A DNA stretch of 64,000 bases, from NCBI GenBank assembly GCA_001874325.1, contig MPCW01000010.1, positions 1-64,000 of the forward strand, written 5' to 3'. This DNA comes from Flavobacterium sp. MedPE-SWcel. GTDB taxonomy: Bacteria > Bacteroidota > Bacteroidia > Flavobacteriales > Flavobacteriaceae. Numbering within the stretch: the first letter of the stretch is position 1; the number at the start of each line of letters is the position of its first letter. The notes beneath the pieces were generated by a model, which had not been told where the DNA came from, searched no databases, and was given only the letters and a program-made list of their open reading frames with translations. A program made the translations under genes and the position numbers. Positions 62,559 to 64,000 of the stretch are shown piece after piece.

Positions 62559-63599
62559 TTAATCCCAATGCTTCTCTATAAAATTATGAATTACAATAGG
62601 AAACGGATATTGCTTTATATCTTCACGACTTATAGTCTCCTTCACAAGTTTATCTGTGATCACTTCCCAAAAACGAATATGTAAATGTTGATGCGACAGT
62701 TTATGTACCACTACATCATTAAGCAACTCAACATTACTAGGCACAAAACTAAACTCCGGAAATTCTTTTATTAAATTAATCATTTCATCTACTACAACAA
62801 GCTTTTTTGTCTCTAACAACGGGAATTCATATAGGTTAAACCAAATCCCTTTTTCCGATCGTTTATTTACAATACTTCTTCCTCTAGCATCCTTAACAAC
62901 CAAATAATCAAAATATCTATTAGTTATTTTAGTCTTTTTAAGTTTAACAGGTAAATCGCCCACCTTTCCTGTTTGATAAGCAACACAATCAGCAGTAAAT
63001 ATACAATCAGTACAATTTGGGCTTTTAGGCACGCATTGCAATGCTCCAAACTCCATCATTGCTTGATTAAATTCTGATGCTTTACCCGAAGGCAAGTATT
63101 GCGCAGCTAGCTCTCTAAATTCTTTCTTAGCTAGAGACGATGAAATATCTGTAGTTACACCAAAAAATCTAGACAATACACGATATACATTACCATCTAC
63201 CACAGGCACTTCTTCTCCATAACAAATAGAGGCTATAGCAGCAGCGGTATAATCTCCCACTCCTTTTAATTTTAATAAACCTTTATAATCACCTGGAAAT
63301 TCTCCATTAAGATCATAGGCCACATATTTAGCTGTTGCATGCAAATTACGAGCTCTTGAATAGTACCCCAAACCCTGCCATAACTTAAGTACATGCTCCT
63401 CTGTTGCATTTGCAAGATCATTAACTGTAGGAAAAGCATCTATAAACTTTAAAAAATAAGGCATTCCTTGTGCTACACGTGTTTGTTGCAGCATGATTTC
63501 AGATAACCATACAGGATAAGGATCAGCACTTTTTCGCCAAGGCAAATCGCGCTTATTCTGTAAATACCACTTTATTAGACTTTTAGAAAAATTCATCAT
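62559..63599 (-). CDS. mutY: A/G-specific adenine glycosylase
   Basis: The enzyme removes adenine mispaired with 8-oxoguanine. It shows LPWRKSADPYPVWLSEIMLQQTRV over residues about 19-42, the helix-hairpin-helix LKLKGVGDYTAAAIASICYG, the catalytic VPVVDGNVYRVLSR, and the 4Fe-4S ligands in CVPKSPNCTDCIFTADC (Cx6Cx2Cx5C). The C-terminal MutT-like domain follows. Length is 346. Confidence 0.96.
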   Translation of the reverse strand: MMNFSKSLIKWYLQNKRDLPWRKSADPYPVWLSEIMLQQTRVAQGMPYFLKFIDAFPTVNDLANATEEHVLKLWQGLGYYSRARNLHATAKYVAYDLNGEFPGDYKGLLKLKGVGDYTAAAIASICYGEEVPVVDGNVYRVLSRFFGVTTDISSSLAKKEFRELAAQYLPSGKASEFNQAMMEFGALQCVPKSPNCTDCIFTADCVAYQTGKVGDLPVKLKKTKITNRYFDYLVVKDARGRSIVNKRSEKGIWFNLYEFPLLETKKLVVVDEMINLIKEFPEFSFVPSNVELLNDVVVHKLSHQHLHIRFWEVITDKLVKETISREDIKQYPFPIVIHNFIEKHWD

Positions 63600-63613
63600 T
63601 GATAGTTAGTTAG

Positions 63614-63621
63614 CAAATTTA
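63614..63621 (-). promoter_or_regulatory. TAAATTTG -7 element for mutY
   Basis: The minus strand reads TAAATTTG 14 bases before the ATG at 63599. Confidence 0.5.
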
Positions 63622-63680
63622 AAAGTTTATGTTATTAAATTTTAATGCATTAAGGTTTAATTATTGTCTATTTAATTCCT

Positions 63681-63688
63681 ATATTTGC
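63681..63688 (+). promoter_or_regulatory. TATATTTG -7 element for the HU-family gene
   Basis: TATATTTG matches TAnnTTTG and lies 42 bases before the ATG at 63731. The nearest TTG (63665-63667) is only 13 bases upstream. Confidence 0.5.
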
Positions 63689-63730
63689 ACACTCGAAAAA
63701 AATACATACAAATATAAATTAAGAAAGAAA

Positions 63731-64000
63731 ATGACGAAAGCAGACATCGTAGCAAAAATCTCTGAAAAGCTAGGTTTAGAAAAAGGAGATGTACAAGCAA
63801 CAGTTGAGTCTTTTATGGAAGAAGTAAAAAACTCTTTGGAAACCGGTGATAACGTTTATTTGAGAGGTTTTGGAAGTTTCATTATTAAAACCCGTGCTGA
63901 AAAGACAGGTAGAAACATTTCTAAAAACACGACAATAAAAATACCTGCTCATAACATTCCAGCATTTAAACCTGCGAAAATATTTGTAGATGGTGTAAAA
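63731..64000 (+). CDS. HU/IHF-family DNA-binding protein (3' end beyond window)
   Basis: Ninety codons are visible before the window ends. MTKADIVAKISEKLG opens the helical dimerisation part, and VYLRGFGSFIIKTR followed by KTGRNISKN and IPAFKPAK forms the DNA-binding arm. This is the full HU pattern, so only a few C-terminal residues are missing. It is a nucleoid protein, divergent from mutY. Confidence 0.93.
   Translation, partial: MTKADIVAKISEKLGLEKGDVQATVESFMEEVKNSLETGDNVYLRGFGSFIIKTRAEKTGRNISKNTTIKIPAHNIPAFKPAKIFVDGVK

Overview
The window is a low-GC chromosomal segment from a member of the Bacteroidota, almost certainly family Flavobacteriaceae; the genus cannot be fixed from the sequence alone. 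The evidence is consistent: SusC/SusD/SusE outer-membrane glycan uptake proteins, C-terminal type IX secretion (T9SS) sorting domains, the gliding genes gldD and gldE, a mevalonate pathway, and promoters of the Bacteroidota kind (TTG, about 19 bases, then TAnnTTTG).

Layout. 1-4557: the N-terminal 1519 codons of a giant surface protein (six DUF11 repeats, a choice-of-anchor L domain, then repeat modules), cut by the window edge. 4.8-12.9 kb: housekeeping genes, including a duplicated-domain Nfu protein, an RluB-type pseudouridine synthase, a UbiA prenyltransferase with mevalonate kinase and mvaD, TspO, an HI0933-type flavoprotein and a glycerophosphodiesterase. 13.0-36.0 kb: a complete alpha-glucan (starch/maltodextrin) utilisation locus built around a LacI regulator. 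On the minus strand are an MFS permease, beta-phosphoglucomutase, a GH65 phosphorylase, a SusA-like GH13, a GH31, two GH13 lipoproteins and a T9SS-exported SusE/F-like protein. On the plus strand are susC, susD, susE and a large T9SS-exported GH13. Near-identical AAACGTTT-cored sites lie before both arms. In the model, surface GH13 and SusE/F proteins bind and cut starch, SusCD imports oligosaccharides, periplasmic enzymes trim them, the permease takes maltose inward, and GH65 plus beta-phosphoglucomutase convert it to glucose and glucose 6-phosphate.

36.3-39.0 kb: rplM-rpsI and rpsB-tsf with notable leaders and hairpins. 39.1-48.1 kb: tag, an HTH protein with membrane segments, ahcY, a phosphopantetheinyl transferase, a PnuC-family transporter overlapping a DUF4301 protein with an extra N-terminal module, arfB, and a TPP riboswitch before a TonB-dependent receptor (a probable thiamine uptake neighbourhood). 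48.1-60.1 kb: small lipoproteins, greA, a HIT protein, an orphan histidine kinase, aat, rpmA/rplU, an active/inactive M16 peptidase pair, a DMT transporter and a heavy-metal-domain lipoprotein. 60.2-64.0 kb: the gldD-gldE-ssb-mutY block and the start of an HU-family gene.

No tRNA, rRNA, CRISPR array, transposase, prophage or recognisable defence system was seen. Most of the window is ordinary core genome. The parts deserving a second look are the regulatory layout and T9SS export in the alpha-glucan locus, the rpsB-tsf hairpin, phased TGACG repeats, a Rieske-fold lipoprotein without histidine ligands, the DUF4301 extension, and the CxxC-linked DUF11 repeats.
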